This document shows, in pieces, positions 8,410 through 17,348 of a DNA stretch of 58,608 nucleotides (positions are counted from its first letter, which is position 1; each line of letters opens with the position of its first letter). The notes under the pieces were generated by a model. It was given only the letters and a program-made list of their open reading frames with translations, made no database searches and was not told where the DNA came from. Origin of the DNA: JAGXQV01 sp964451375. Its GTDB lineage: Bacteria > Pseudomonadota > Gammaproteobacteria > Burkholderiales > Sulfuricellaceae. A program made the translations under genes and the position numbers. The stretch lies in contig CAYVIN010000019.1 of NCBI GenBank assembly GCA_964451375.1, forward strand, positions 1 to 58,608. The letters run 5' to 3'.

Positions 8410-9489
8410 ATGAATTCCATCAATGTCCTGATCGTCGATGATTCCGCTGTAGTGCGTCAGGTTCTTGCCGCGATGCTCGGCGAGGACGGCGGCATTACGG
8501 TGATTGGGGCGGCTTCCGACCCGCTTTTTGCAATGGAAAAGATGGCCCGCCAGTGGCCTGATGTTATCGTGCTGGACGTGGAAATGCCGCGCATGGACGG
8601 CATCACTTTTCTGAAGAAGATCATGGCCGAACGGCCCACCCCCGTGGTGATCTGCTCCACGCTCACCGAAAAAGGCGCTGAAACCACCATGCAGGCGTTG
8701 GCTGCGGGCGCGGTGGGCATTGTCGCCAAGCCCAAGGTGGGGCTCAAGCGTTTTTTGCAGGATGCCTCCGACGATCTGGTCAGCGCCGTCAAGGCGGCGG
8801 CGCGCGCCAATGTCCGGCGGCTGGCGCAGGTTTCCATATGCCCCACAGCCAAGCTTTCCGCAGACGCCATCCTGCCATCCACGCATCACGCCATGGCGGA
8901 AACCACCGATTCGGTGGTGGCCATCGGCACGTCTACCGGCGGCACTCAGGCCTTGGAGGCGGTGCTTAGCGCCTTGCCGCAGGTTTGTCCCGGCATGGTC
9001 ATCGTGCAGCACATGCCGGAGAAATTCACCGAGGCTTTTGCCAAGCGGCTCGACGGGGTGTGCCGGATTGAGGTGCGCGAGGCGCGCAACGGTGACCGGG
9101 TGATTCCGGGCAGAGCGCTGATCGCTCCCGGCGGTCGCCATATGCTGTTGAAACGCAGTGGTGCGCAATATCACGTGGATATCGTCGATGGCCCACCGGT
9201 AAGCCGTCATCGCCCGTCGGTAGACGTGCTGTTCCGCTCGGTGGCGCAGCACGCAGGACGCAATGCACTGGGCGTCATCATGACCGGGATGGGCGACGAC
9301 GGCGCGCGCGGACTCAAGGAAATGCACGATGTGGGAGCTCGCACCGTGGCGCAGAACGAGGAAACCTGCGTGGTTTACGGCATGCCCAAGGAGGCGGTGA
9401 AACTGGGGGCAGTGGACAGGGTGCTGCCGCTTGGGGAGATTCCTATGGCGATAATTGGGGCGATGGTAGGTAAATATACAGTCGGTTAG
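8410..9489 (+). CDS. cheB: CheB, chemoreceptor methylesterase/deamidase
   Basis: A 359-residue two-domain protein. The N-terminal receiver has the acidic pair and phosphoacceptor Asp (LIVDDSAVV, VLDVEMPRMDG) and conserved Lys (VAKPK). The C-terminal methylesterase has its Ser-His-Asp triad in GTSTGGTQAL, VQHMPEKF and MTGMGDDGARG. It removes methyl groups from receptors when phosphorylated by CheA, giving adaptation. It ends the cheR-cheD-cheB run; a GGDEF-EAL gene follows 62 bases later. Its ribosome binding site is poor and lies inside the arm of the upstream palindrome. Confidence 0.95.
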   Translation: MNSINVLIVDDSAVVRQVLAAMLGEDGGITVIGAASDPLFAMEKMARQWPDVIVLDVEMPRMDGITFLKKIMAERPTPVVICSTLTEKGAETTMQALAAGAVGIVAKPKVGLKRFLQDASDDLVSAVKAAARANVRRLAQVSICPTAKLSADAILPSTHHAMAETTDSVVAIGTSTGGTQALEAVLSALPQVCPGMVIVQHMPEKFTEAFAKRLDGVCRIEVREARNGDRVIPGRALIAPGGRHMLLKRSGAQYHVDIVDGPPVSRHRPSVDVLFRSVAQHAGRNALGVIMTGMGDDGARGLKEMHDVGARTVAQNEETCVVYGMPKEAVKLGAVDRVLPLGEIPMAIIGAMVGKYTVG

Positions 9490-9551
9490 TTCTGCTCCAT
9501 ACGGATTTTCGGGCCATCCTGAGCAGTTACGACAAAAAACAAAAGGGGACA

Positions 9552-11375
9552 ATGATGACGGAGGCGTGTCGCGGTATTGACTGGTGCATGCGGATCGAGA
9601 GGGAGTTGCGCGCCGCCAACAGCCATGCGCGCACCCTGATCGAGGCTAGTCCAGACCCGATGATGGTGGTCGATTTGCAGGGGCGGCTCTGCGACGTTAA
9701 CCGGGCAACGGAAGAAATCTCCGGCATCCCGCGCAAGCAGTTGATCGGTAGCGAATTCATCGGGTATTTTTCCGATATTGAGCAGGCTTGCGAGATTTTT
9801 CGACGCACCTTGGAGCAAGGCCGGTTGCGCGATTGCCGGATGTATTTCCGCCATCCCACCCGCAGGATGGCGGAGGTGCTCTGCAATACTTCCCTGCTCT
9901 ACGACGATGTCGGGAAAGTGTGCGGCATCGTCGTGGTTGCACACGATATCAGCGATTTCAAGCAAGTCGAGTCGCAAATGCTGTTCCAGGCAAACTACGA
10001 TGCGCTGACCGCACTGCCGAACCGTGTACTGTTCCGCGAGCATCTCAAACGGGCGACGGTGCGGGCAAACCGTAACGGGCATCTCGTCGGGGTGATGCTG
10101 GTTGATCTCGATAACTTCAAGGATGTCAACGAAACCCTGGGTTACGAAATCGGCGACGAGTTGATCAAGTCGGTTGCCCGCAGCTTTCGGGACGGGTTGC
10201 GCGAGAGCGATGTGGTTGCGCGCATGGGGGGCGACGAATTTGCCATTTTGATCGAGGATGTCCCCAAAGTGGCGGATGTCGAATATCTGGCGTTCAAGTT
10301 GCTGGCCTTGGCGTTGGGATCCAACGTCATTGATGATCATGACCTGGTGATTACTTGCAGCATCGGCATCACGTTTTATCCTTTCGACGACGACGGCGAT
10401 GTCGATACCTTGCTGCGCAACGCCGAAGCCGCGCTGTATCGCGCCAAGGAAGAAGGCAAGAACTGTTGCCGCTATTTCACCGCCGAAATGAACACCACCA
10501 TCCGCAGGCGCGTGGAACTTGGCAACCGGCTGCGCCGTGCGCTCAATGAATCCGAGTTTCTGTTGTATTACCAGCCGCGCGTGGAGTTGGCCGGAGGGCG
10601 TATCGCCGGGGTGGAAGCGCTGATACGCTGGAATGCGCCGGGTATCGGCATGGTTTCGCCGGCGGAGTTCATTTCCATTGCCGAAAACAACGGCATGATC
10701 GTGCCGATCGGCGAGTGGGTGCTGTTCGAGGCTTGCCGTCAGGCAAGGCGATGGCAGACGGAGTTTGGAACGACCATGCGGACGGCGGTCAACCTTTCAG
10801 CGCGCCAGTTCTTCGATGTCGATATTGTCGCGCTGGTACGCGGTGCGCTGGAGGAAACCGGGCTGCCTGCGCATCTGCTGGAGCTGGAGTTGACCGAAAG
10901 CATGCTGATGAAGGATACCAAGCGGATGCAGCGGGATCTCGGCGCTTTAAGGGAAATCGGCGTCACGCTTTCCGTGGACGATTTCGGCACCGGCTATTCT
11001 TCGCTCAGCTACCTGAATAACTTTCCGATTGATTGCCTTAAGGTGGATCGTTCATTCGTTACCGATATCGCCGTAAACACGGGCAACGAGGCGATCGTGC
11101 GCGCCATCGTCTTTCTCGCGCATAGCCTGGGTATGAAGGTGGTCGCGGAAGGTGTGGAAACCGCCGATCAGCTTGCTTTCCTGCTGGATCAGGATTGCGA
11201 GGAAATCCAGGGTTATTACTTCAGCAAACCCCTTCCTGCTGACGGCTTGTCGGCGTTGCTGCGGGAAGGCAGAGGGTTCGACTTGGGAACAGTCGGCAAC
11301 ACATCTGCCTTGAGTTCGGAAGTTCAGCCAGCATCTGAGGCAAACTCTGCTGGAGTTGTTGCGCTATCCGCGTGA
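9552..11375 (+). CDS. PAS-GGDEF-EAL cyclic di-GMP turnover protein
   Basis: A 607-residue soluble protein. A PAS domain (about 25-140, with SPDPMMVVD) precedes a GGDEF domain whose motif is intact at residues 226-230, so diguanylate cyclase activity is possible. The EAL domain (ExLxR at 355-359, DDFGTGYSS from 476, EGVET near the end) keeps its metal-binding residues, so phosphodiesterase activity is likely. No membrane segment is seen. GGGG is correctly spaced before the ATG. The last 40 residues are low-complexity and not part of the EAL fold. Its position after cheB links cyclic di-GMP to chemotaxis control. Confidence 0.9.
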   Translation: MMTEACRGIDWCMRIERELRAANSHARTLIEASPDPMMVVDLQGRLCDVNRATEEISGIPRKQLIGSEFIGYFSDIEQACEIFRRTLEQGRLRDCRMYFRHPTRRMAEVLCNTSLLYDDVGKVCGIVVVAHDISDFKQVESQMLFQANYDALTALPNRVLFREHLKRATVRANRNGHLVGVMLVDLDNFKDVNETLGYEIGDELIKSVARSFRDGLRESDVVARMGGDEFAILIEDVPKVADVEYLAFKLLALALGSNVIDDHDLVITCSIGITFYPFDDDGDVDTLLRNAEAALYRAKEEGKNCCRYFTAEMNTTIRRRVELGNRLRRALNESEFLLYYQPRVELAGGRIAGVEALIRWNAPGIGMVSPAEFISIAENNGMIVPIGEWVLFEACRQARRWQTEFGTTMRTAVNLSARQFFDVDIVALVRGALEETGLPAHLLELELTESMLMKDTKRMQRDLGALREIGVTLSVDDFGTGYSSLSYLNNFPIDCLKVDRSFVTDIAVNTGNEAIVRAIVFLAHSLGMKVVAEGVETADQLAFLLDQDCEEIQGYYFSKPLPADGLSALLREGRGFDLGTVGNTSALSSEVQPASEANSAGVVALSA

Positions 11376-11640
11376 GCTTGGGCGCTACCGCTTCGCCTTT
11401 CTTCTTTCGCCCTGGCTTGCGTTTGACGGGTGTGTCTTCCGCTATGCTTTCCGCCTTCAATTCCGGCATCAGTTCGTATTGCAGTACCGTCCCCCGTTGC
11501 ATTATCAGGGCGCGTTGCGCTGTCCGCCTAAACCCAGCCCCCCTGCCAGAAACCCCGCATCCCGCTTGCCTCTTCAGGCATGTCCTTATGGCACGGGCGT
11601 CACAGCGATAGCGGTCACTAACATATCGCACTCCGCCAGT
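11376..11640. other. Gap with no convincing gene
   Basis: Between the GGDEF-EAL gene and the YqaA-type gene I find no supported gene. A minus-strand frame overlapping the end of the GGDEF-EAL gene encodes a Lys/Arg-rich stretch (KRKPGRKKKGE) but is not recognisable as a family. Confidence 0.4.
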
Positions 11641-12036
11641 TTACAGGGCCGCCCACGCTACCAGCGCATATCTCCCGAGTTTGCCGATTGCCATGAACAG
11701 CGCCGCTGCAATGGGGTTGAGGCGCAGCCAGCCGGCGGCCAGGCACAGGGCGTCGCCGACCAACGGTAGCCAGGACAGCAGCAGCGCGGCGCTGCCCCAG
11801 CGTTTCAGCCAGGTTTGGGAGCGGGCCTCGGCGCGTTCGGGAACCAGCCGTCCGAGCAGGTAGGAACTCATGCCGCCCAGGGTGTTGCCGAGGGTGGCGA
11901 GGGTCAGCGCCGGCCACAACAGCGCCGGATCGAACTTGAGGACGCCGAACAGGACGGCTTCCGAGCCGCCCGGCAGCAGCGTGGCGGCCAGAAAACTCGA
12001 CAGGAATAACGCGCCGAGGCTGAATTCCCCACTCAT
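11641..12036 (-). CDS. YqaA-type DedA/SNARE-associated membrane protein
   Basis: A 131-residue integral membrane protein with four or so hydrophobic segments. The PGGSEAVLFG and GNTLGGMSSYLLGR motifs are typical of the small YqaA branch of the DedA/VTT superfamily. Homologues are inner-membrane proteins linked to lipid transport and membrane integrity, but this branch has no firmly assigned substrate. It is a single gene on the minus strand and is divergent from the thioredoxin gene at 12104, with a 67-base shared promoter region. Confidence 0.85.
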   Translation of the reverse strand: MSGEFSLGALFLSSFLAATLLPGGSEAVLFGVLKFDPALLWPALTLATLGNTLGGMSSYLLGRLVPERAEARSQTWLKRWGSAALLLSWLPLVGDALCLAAGWLRLNPIAAALFMAIGKLGRYALVAWAAL

Positions 12037-12103
12037 GGCGCGGATGACAAGGGCGTGAATTTTTCGGACAATACGGCTCTTTTCATTTCCGGTTCAAACA
12101 GAT

Positions 12104-12598
12104 ATGGCTTCGGGACGCATCAAGGTAGTGGTTTCGGTGGTTGCGGCGGCGGTTTTGCTGGGCGCGGCGTTTTTTCTGCTGACCCAGAAACCGGTCGCGC
12201 CGCAGGCAAGTGTTACCACGCTCAAGGGGGAAAAAATCGCCCTCGACAGTCTGCGCGGCAAAGTGGTGTTGGTCAACTTCTGGGCCACCAGTTGCCCCGG
12301 CTGTATCCACGAAATGCCCGAGCTTGCCAAAACCTATCGTAAATACCAGGCGCAGGGGCTGGAACTGGTGGCGGTGGCGATGAATTATGATCCGCCCGAT
12401 TACGTGCGACGTTTCAGCGAGGACAACCATCTGCCCTTCAGCGTGGCGCTCGATAGCGATGGTTCGGCGGCGCAGGCTTTCGGCGCGCGGGTTACACCCA
12501 CCACTTTCGTCATCGACAAACAGGGACGCATTGCCCAGCGTTTCGTCGGCGAGCCGGATTTCACCAAGCTGAATGGACTGATTGAGCAGATTCTGTAA
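12104..12598 (+). CDS. TlpA-like membrane-anchored thioredoxin
   Basis: A 164-residue protein with an N-terminal hydrophobic anchor (about 7-27) and a periplasmic thioredoxin-fold domain. The active site is CPGC in the context NFWATSCPGCIHEMP, and the cis-Pro loop is TPTTFVID. TlpA/ResA-type proteins reduce disulfides, often during cytochrome c or oxidase assembly. The Pro-Gly pair between the cysteines differs from the CPYC of the second TlpA-like protein at 15990. It is followed 135 bases later by the PhnD-like gene; a functional link is uncertain. Confidence 0.88.
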   Translation: MASGRIKVVVSVVAAAVLLGAAFFLLTQKPVAPQASVTTLKGEKIALDSLRGKVVLVNFWATSCPGCIHEMPELAKTYRKYQAQGLELVAVAMNYDPPDYVRRFSEDNHLPFSVALDSDGSAAQAFGARVTPTTFVIDKQGRIAQRFVGEPDFTKLNGLIEQIL

Positions 12599-12733
12599 GC
12601 CGGGCGACAGTTCCCGCGAATTGTTGCCTTCCACCCAAGCCGCGCCGATAATGAAACGGCGTTGATAAAAATGTCGCTTTATCAAGTCGTAGCGGCCTGC
12701 GGGCGGCGCGTTCCCTACTCAGGAGTCGTGTCA

Positions 12734-13579
12734 TTGAACCATTTATTCAGGAGCGTCTTGCGGCTGATTCCGGCTGTCGTTGCGCTCCTTTTTGCCGCTA
12801 TTGCCCATGCCGCGCCGCCCGGCGATAAATTCGTATTCGGTGTTTATCCCTATTTGTCGGCGAGCCAGGTGATGGATCAGTTCGCACCGCTGCGTCTTTA
12901 CCTGGAAGGTGAGCTGGGGCGGCGGGTGGTGATGATTTCTTCCCCCAACTTCAATACCTTTATCGAACGCACGGCGCGCGGCGATTACGACCTGATATTT
13001 ACCGCGCCGCACATGGCGCGCCTTGCCGAGCAGCGCGACGGCTGGCGGCGCGTGGTTCAGTCGGAAGCCCGGATCATCGCGCTGCTGCTGGTGCGCAAGG
13101 ATGCGCCGCTGGGCGGCGTGGAGGATTTGCGGGGCAAGAAGATTGCCGTCGGCTCGCGCCAGTCGATCACTTATCAGCTTATCGACCAGGCCTTGCGTCG
13201 CGACGGGATGGCGCTGGGGGTCGATGTCGAATCGGTGGTGCCGGCGTCGTTTTCCAACGTCATTCATTCGGTGCTGAAACGCGAGGTGGATGCCGGCGGG
13301 ACGATTACCGCGATCTGGAACGTTGCGCCCGAGGAACAACGCGCCAGTTTGCGGGAAATCTTCCGCTCCGAAGACGGGCCGGGGTTTCTGCTGATGGGCA
13401 ATCCGCGCCTTGACGCCGCGACCCTGGAGCGGCTGCGCGGCGCGCTGTTGCGTTTTGGCGACACGCCCGCCGGGCGCGAATTTTTCCGCAAAACCCAGTT
13501 GGTGTCTTTTCTGCCGCTGGATGACGCCGCGATGAAAAACATCGATCCCTACACTGCCGCATTGCTGCCCAAGCCATGA
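12734..13579 (+). CDS. PhnD-like periplasmic binding protein
   Basis: A solute-binding protein of the phosphate/phosphite/phosphonate family (about 281 residues from the chosen start). After a signal peptide ending near AIAHA come the typical segments GVYPYLSASQVMDQFAPLRLYLE, DLIFTAPHMARLA and DLRGKKIAVGSRQS. There are no ABC permease or ATPase genes next to it. Instead its stop codon overlaps the start of a membrane GGDEF-EAL gene (ATGA), which suggests it is a ligand sensor for that protein rather than a transporter part. The start is uncertain: TTG at 12734 has AGGAG 8 bases upstream; an in-frame ATG at 12671 and TTG at 12662 would give a longer leader. Confidence 0.85.
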   Translation: MNHLFRSVLRLIPAVVALLFAAIAHAAPPGDKFVFGVYPYLSASQVMDQFAPLRLYLEGELGRRVVMISSPNFNTFIERTARGDYDLIFTAPHMARLAEQRDGWRRVVQSEARIIALLLVRKDAPLGGVEDLRGKKIAVGSRQSITYQLIDQALRRDGMALGVDVESVVPASFSNVIHSVLKREVDAGGTITAIWNVAPEEQRASLREIFRSEDGPGFLLMGNPRLDAATLERLRGALLRFGDTPAGREFFRKTQLVSFLPLDDAAMKNIDPYTAALLPKP

Positions 13580-15993
13580 CCAAAAACAAATTTTCCCTGC
13601 CCTGGCGCCACTCGCTGCGTTTCAAGCTGGTGGCGACCGCCGTGGCGGTCGAATTTGTGATGCTCGCGCTGTTGCTTTCCAACAGCTTCCGGTTGCTCGG
13701 GGAAGCCGTAGAATCGCAAACCCAGGCGCGCCTCGAAGCCCTGTTTCCGCTGCTCGACGCGTCATTGGGCGGGCGGGTGTTTCAGCGCGACCACACCGAA
13801 GTTGAAGCCATTATCAACCGCCTCACGACTACCAGTTTCACGGATTTTACCTATGTGGTGGTGCGCGGCTCGGAAGGTGAGTTGATTGCCAAAGCCGGCA
13901 AGGTTGATCCCGAGAATTTGCCCAGTCAAGACCGCAATGTCGTGGAAGCCTTGCGCGACCTCATCTACGATGCCGAAGCGCCGCTGACCCTGGCCGGTCA
14001 TCCGGTCGGTACGGTGCGCTTTGGCTTGTCGTTGACCTCAATGCTCGCCACCCAGGATCGCGTGGTGCGCCAGGGGATGCTGATTGCCGCTCTGGAAGTA
14101 TTGCTCAGCCTGTTTCTGCTGGCCTCCGGCGGCTGGTTGATCACCCGTCATTTACACACTCTGGCGGGTGGCGCGCGGCGGGTGGCCAGCGGCGATTACG
14201 CAGCGAAAATCGATATTCCCGGCAAGGATGAAATTGCCGAACTGGCGCGCGATTTCAACGCCATGTCCACGGCGGTAGAAGCCAATATCAGCGAGATTCG
14301 CAAAAGCGAGGCACGTTTTCGCGCGATATTCGATTCGGTGAATGAGGCGATTTTTATCCACGATGCCCAGAGCGGCGCGATTCTCGACGTGAATCAGCGG
14401 ATGTGCGAACTGTATGGCTACACCCACGCCGAAGCCCTGCGGTGCGGGGCGAACGACCTCAGTCAGGGGATTCCGCCCTACGCTGCGGATGAGGCGATGG
14501 TGCGGGTGCGCGCGGCGATGGCCGGTACGCCGCAGCGTTTCGACTGGTTGGCCCGCCACAAGGAAGGACGCACCTTCTGGGTGGAAGTCAGCCTGCATCT
14601 GGCGCGTATCGGCGACGAAGACCACCTGCTGGCGGTGGTGCGCGACATCAGCGACCGCAAGGAGCACGACCGGGTGATGGAATACCTCGCCCATCACGAC
14701 CCGCTGACCCGTCTGCCCAACCGGGTGCTGCTCTCCGACCGTCTCGAACAGGCTATCGCCCACACCCGCCGCAGCGAAAAGTTGCTGGCGGTCGCCTATC
14801 TCGACCTGGATGGCTTCAAACCGATCAACGACAGCCACGGCCACAACATTGGCGACCAGTTGCTGGTGCAGGTCGCGCAGCGCCTCACCGACAACCTGCG
14901 CGAAGTGGATACCGCCTGCCGACTGGGTGGCGACGAATTCGTGCTGCTGCTCTCCGACATCGAAACGGTGACGGAGAGCCAGGAAACCTTCGAGCGTCTC
15001 CGTTATATCCTCTCCCAGCCCTACGTCATCAATGGGCTGATTCTGTCGGTTACGTCCAGCATCGGGCTGACCTTGTATCCGCTCGACGACACCGATGCCG
15101 ATACCCTGCTGCGCCATGCCGATCAGGCGATGTACGCCGCCAAACAAGGCGGGCGCAACCGTTATCATCTGTTCGACCACGAACTGGATCGTCAGTCCAA
15201 AGTCCGCCACGAGACCCGTTCGCGGGTGCGTGAAGCCCTGGAAAACCACGAATTCGTCCTGTATTTCCAGCCCAAGGTGAATATGCAGGATGCCTGGGTG
15301 GTCGGCGCGGAAGCCCTGATCCGCTGGAATCATCCCGAAAAAGGGGTGCTTGCCCCCGCCGCCTTCCTCCACGAAATCGAGGAAAGCGAGCTGGCGATAC
15401 CCATCGGCGAATGGGTGCTCGAAGAGGCGCTACGCCATGTCGCCGCGTGGCGCAGCGTAGGGCTGGATCTGGTGGTGAGCGTCAACGTGTTTGCCCTGCA
15501 TCTGCAATCCGACACCTTCCTGCCCCACCTCGCCGGGCTGCTGGCGCGTCACCCCGAGGTTCCCGCCAACTCGCTGGAAATCGAAGTGGTGGAAACCGTT
15601 GCGCTGGAAGACATCAAACAGGTTTCGGCGGTGATCGACGAATGCCACCGCCTCGGGGTGCGTTTCGCACTGGACGATTTCGGCACCGGTTATTCCTCGT
15701 TGAGTTATTTCAAACGCCTCAACATCGACGTATTGAAGATCGACCAATCCTTCGTCCGCGACATGCTCCACGACCCGGAAGACCGCGCCATCGTGGAAGG
15801 CATCATCGCCCTGACCCGTTCCTTCCATCGCGAAGTGATTGCCGAAGGGGTGGAAAACGCCGAAATCGGCCAGGCTCTGCTCGAATTGGGCTGTGAATAT
15901 GCGCAAGGTTACGGCATTGCCCGCCCCATGCCCGCCGAGGCGCTTGCCGGGTGGGTCGCCGCCTATCACGAAGCGCCAAGTTGGACGGCTTAA
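13576..15993 (+). CDS. Membrane HAMP-PAS-GGDEF-EAL signalling protein
   Basis: An 805-residue inner-membrane protein. TM1 is at about 17-40, a periplasmic domain at 41-173, TM2 at 174-193, then HAMP, PAS (about 255-370), GGDEF (motif at 451-455, intact) and EAL (ExLxR from 579, DDFGTGYSS, EGVEN). Both catalytic signatures are present, so it could make or degrade cyclic di-GMP. It begins inside the stop codon of the PhnD-like gene, so the periplasmic binding protein is the likely input to its periplasmic domain. Its stop overlaps the stop of the convergent thioredoxin gene by 3 bases. Confidence 0.92.
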   Translation: MTKNKFSLPWRHSLRFKLVATAVAVEFVMLALLLSNSFRLLGEAVESQTQARLEALFPLLDASLGGRVFQRDHTEVEAIINRLTTTSFTDFTYVVVRGSEGELIAKAGKVDPENLPSQDRNVVEALRDLIYDAEAPLTLAGHPVGTVRFGLSLTSMLATQDRVVRQGMLIAALEVLLSLFLLASGGWLITRHLHTLAGGARRVASGDYAAKIDIPGKDEIAELARDFNAMSTAVEANISEIRKSEARFRAIFDSVNEAIFIHDAQSGAILDVNQRMCELYGYTHAEALRCGANDLSQGIPPYAADEAMVRVRAAMAGTPQRFDWLARHKEGRTFWVEVSLHLARIGDEDHLLAVVRDISDRKEHDRVMEYLAHHDPLTRLPNRVLLSDRLEQAIAHTRRSEKLLAVAYLDLDGFKPINDSHGHNIGDQLLVQVAQRLTDNLREVDTACRLGGDEFVLLLSDIETVTESQETFERLRYILSQPYVINGLILSVTSSIGLTLYPLDDTDADTLLRHADQAMYAAKQGGRNRYHLFDHELDRQSKVRHETRSRVREALENHEFVLYFQPKVNMQDAWVVGAEALIRWNHPEKGVLAPAAFLHEIEESELAIPIGEWVLEEALRHVAAWRSVGLDLVVSVNVFALHLQSDTFLPHLAGLLARHPEVPANSLEIEVVETVALEDIKQVSAVIDECHRLGVRFALDDFGTGYSSLSYFKRLNIDVLKIDQSFVRDMLHDPEDRAIVEGIIALTRSFHREVIAEGVENAEIGQALLELGCEYAQGYGIARPMPAEALAGWVAAYHEAPSWTA

Positions 15994-16517
15994 CGTTCGG
16001 CGAGCAATTCCCCGACCAGGTCTTCCAGGCGGGCGTAGTGCACCTGACCGCTGATTTTCTTGCGTAACCGCCCCTGTTTATCGATGAGGAACGAGGTCGG
16101 AAGGCGGCTCACCCCGCCGAACGCCGCCGCGTGGCCGACATCCGCCATCGCGACCGCAAAGGTGTAGCCATTTTGGGCAAGAAACGCCCGCACCGCTTGC
16201 GGGTCGTCGTCCTGGCTGAGGGCCACAATCTCGAAGCCGCGTGAGCGCCAGTCGTCGTAAAAGCGCTGCATGTCGGGCATTTCGTTGCGGCAGTAGGGGC
16301 ACCAGGTCGCCCAGAAATTCACCAATACCACTTTGCCGCGCAGTTCCTCCAGCGCTACCGCGCGCCCATCCAGCAATTCGAAATGAATGGCCGGCAAGGG
16401 CTGGGTTTCGTCGCTCACCCAGGCCGGCGGGCGAAACCAGAAATACACCAGCAGCGCAAGCAACAGCAAGGTCAGCGGGTCGGGGCGAAGTTTTTTGAGG
16501 CGTTCGGCGAGGGACAT
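15990..16517 (-). CDS. TlpA/ResA-like thioredoxin
   Basis: A 175-residue membrane-anchored thioredoxin-like protein with an N-terminal hydrophobic helix (about 14-28) and the active site WCPYC in NFWATWCPYCRNEMP. The cis-Pro segment is LPTSFLID. It is predicted to act as a periplasmic disulfide reductant, possibly in cytochrome maturation. It is divergent from hemJ (73-base gap) and convergent with the HAMP-GGDEF-EAL gene. A role in haem/cytochrome biogenesis fits with hemJ next door but is inference. Confidence 0.88.
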   Translation of the reverse strand: MSLAERLKKLRPDPLTLLLLALLVYFWFRPPAWVSDETQPLPAIHFELLDGRAVALEELRGKVVLVNFWATWCPYCRNEMPDMQRFYDDWRSRGFEIVALSQDDDPQAVRAFLAQNGYTFAVAMADVGHAAAFGGVSRLPTSFLIDKQGRLRKKISGQVHYARLEDLVGELLAER

Positions 16518-16590
16518 GGGGGCGGAGAAGCGTTGGGAATCGGAAGTATCTTATAATCGGCGCTGCACATGCTTAATAACGGGAATCGCC

Positions 16591-17001
16591 ATGCTCTGGG
16601 TCAAAGCCTTACACATCATTTTCGTCACTTCCTGGTTTGCCGGGCTGTTTTACCTGCCGCGCCTGTTCGTCAATCACGCCATGGTCGAGGACGAAAACAG
16701 CGCGGCGCGGTTGGCGCTGATGGAACGTAAACTATATCGCTTCATGACCATCCTCGCCGTACCGGCGGTGATTTTCGGCTTGTGGTTGTGGTTGGGATAC
16801 GGCATCGGCGGGGCCTGGCTACACGCCAAGCTGGCGCTGGTGGTGCTGTTGATCGGCTATCACCTGCATTGCGGCAAACTCGTCAAAGTCTTCGGCGAAG
16901 GCCGCAACGCCCGCAGCCACGTATTTTACCGCTGGTTCAACGAATTGCCGGTGCTGATTCTGACCGCCGTGGTGATTTTGGTGGTGGTGAAACCGTTTTG
17001 A
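16591..17001 (+). CDS. hemJ: HemJ-type protoporphyrinogen oxidase (CopD/UPF0093 family)
   Basis: A 136-residue protein with four transmembrane helices. Conserved His residues occur in KALHIIFVTSWFAG (TM1) and LHAKLALVVLLIGYHLHCGK (TM3), the pattern of HemJ, which oxidises protoporphyrinogen IX to protoporphyrin IX in many proteobacteria. The ATG at 16591 gives the normal family length; the longer upstream frame is noise. It is a single gene followed 7 bases after its stop by a long palindrome that separates it from the convergent hicA. Confidence 0.88.
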   Translation: MLWVKALHIIFVTSWFAGLFYLPRLFVNHAMVEDENSAARLALMERKLYRFMTILAVPAVIFGLWLWLGYGIGGAWLHAKLALVVLLIGYHLHCGKLVKVFGEGRNARSHVFYRWFNELPVLILTAVVILVVVKPF

Positions 17002-17008
17002 GGGCTTT

Positions 17009-17169
17009 AGGAGTCGTGCAGCAATAACTTGAACATTCCGGCCACGCCGGCGGGCGCGCTGTTGCGTTGCTGTCCGTTTGCAGGGAATGGCCATGCGGCG
17101 CGTCCAGCGCCTTGCATCGCATCCCGCCGACACACCCATAATTGTCCAAGTTATTGCTGCGCGACTCCT
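17009..17169. repeat. Long palindromic element, copy 2 (hemJ-hicA gap)
   Basis: The element runs from AGGAGTCG (17009) to CGACTCCT (17169). The outer 26-base arms, which include GCAGCAATAACTTG, pair with only two mismatches. The central part contains GGCGGGCGCGCTG...GCGTTGC and GCGCCTTGCATCGCATCCCG, shared with copy 1 at 8237-8399, but the outer arms are unrelated to those of copy 1. Total length is 161 bases against 163 for copy 1. It fills the space between two convergent genes and touches the hicA stop codon, so it may serve as a two-way terminator. Confidence 0.8.
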
Positions 17170-17348
17170 TAGCTTCCGCCTAATTTCTTGAGTATGGACT
17201 TTGCCAGGTTCTCGTTAATTTCAGCATGGCGGGGAACCGGCTGGGACTGCTGCGTGATTGGATTGGTGTACCAGTCGTGGCGTCCGCCATGGCGGGTGAG
17301 TGTACAACCCATTTCTTCCAGCTTTTGAATAAGCAATCGCCTTTTCAT
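17169..17348 (-). CDS. hicA: HicA-family mRNA interferase toxin
   Basis: A 59-residue protein on the minus strand, starting MKRRLLIQKLEEMGC and containing RHGGRHDWYTNP and QPVPRHAEINENLAKSILKKLG, the double-stranded-RNA-binding-like fold and conserved His of the HicA family. It would cleave mRNA when free of antitoxin. The ATG follows the hicB stop with no gap, so the two are translationally coupled. The gene is complete despite being very short. The order hicB-hicA is the reverse of the more usual hicA-hicB. Its TAA overlaps the end of the long palindrome. Confidence 0.85.
   Translation of the reverse strand: MKRRLLIQKLEEMGCTLTRHGGRHDWYTNPITQQSQPVPRHAEINENLAKSILKKLGGS

Noticed and set aside
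11221..11631. Minus-strand frame of 136 codons overlapping the end of the GGDEF-EAL gene, with a Lys/Arg-rich segment
   Set aside because: No family recognised, the ends are noise and it overlaps a well-supported gene.
12721..12730. AGGAGTCGTG upstream of the PhnD-like gene as a third copy of the long palindrome, since the same 10 bases start the element at 17009
   Set aside because: No core or right arm follows; the 10-base match is best explained by chance and a ribosome binding site.
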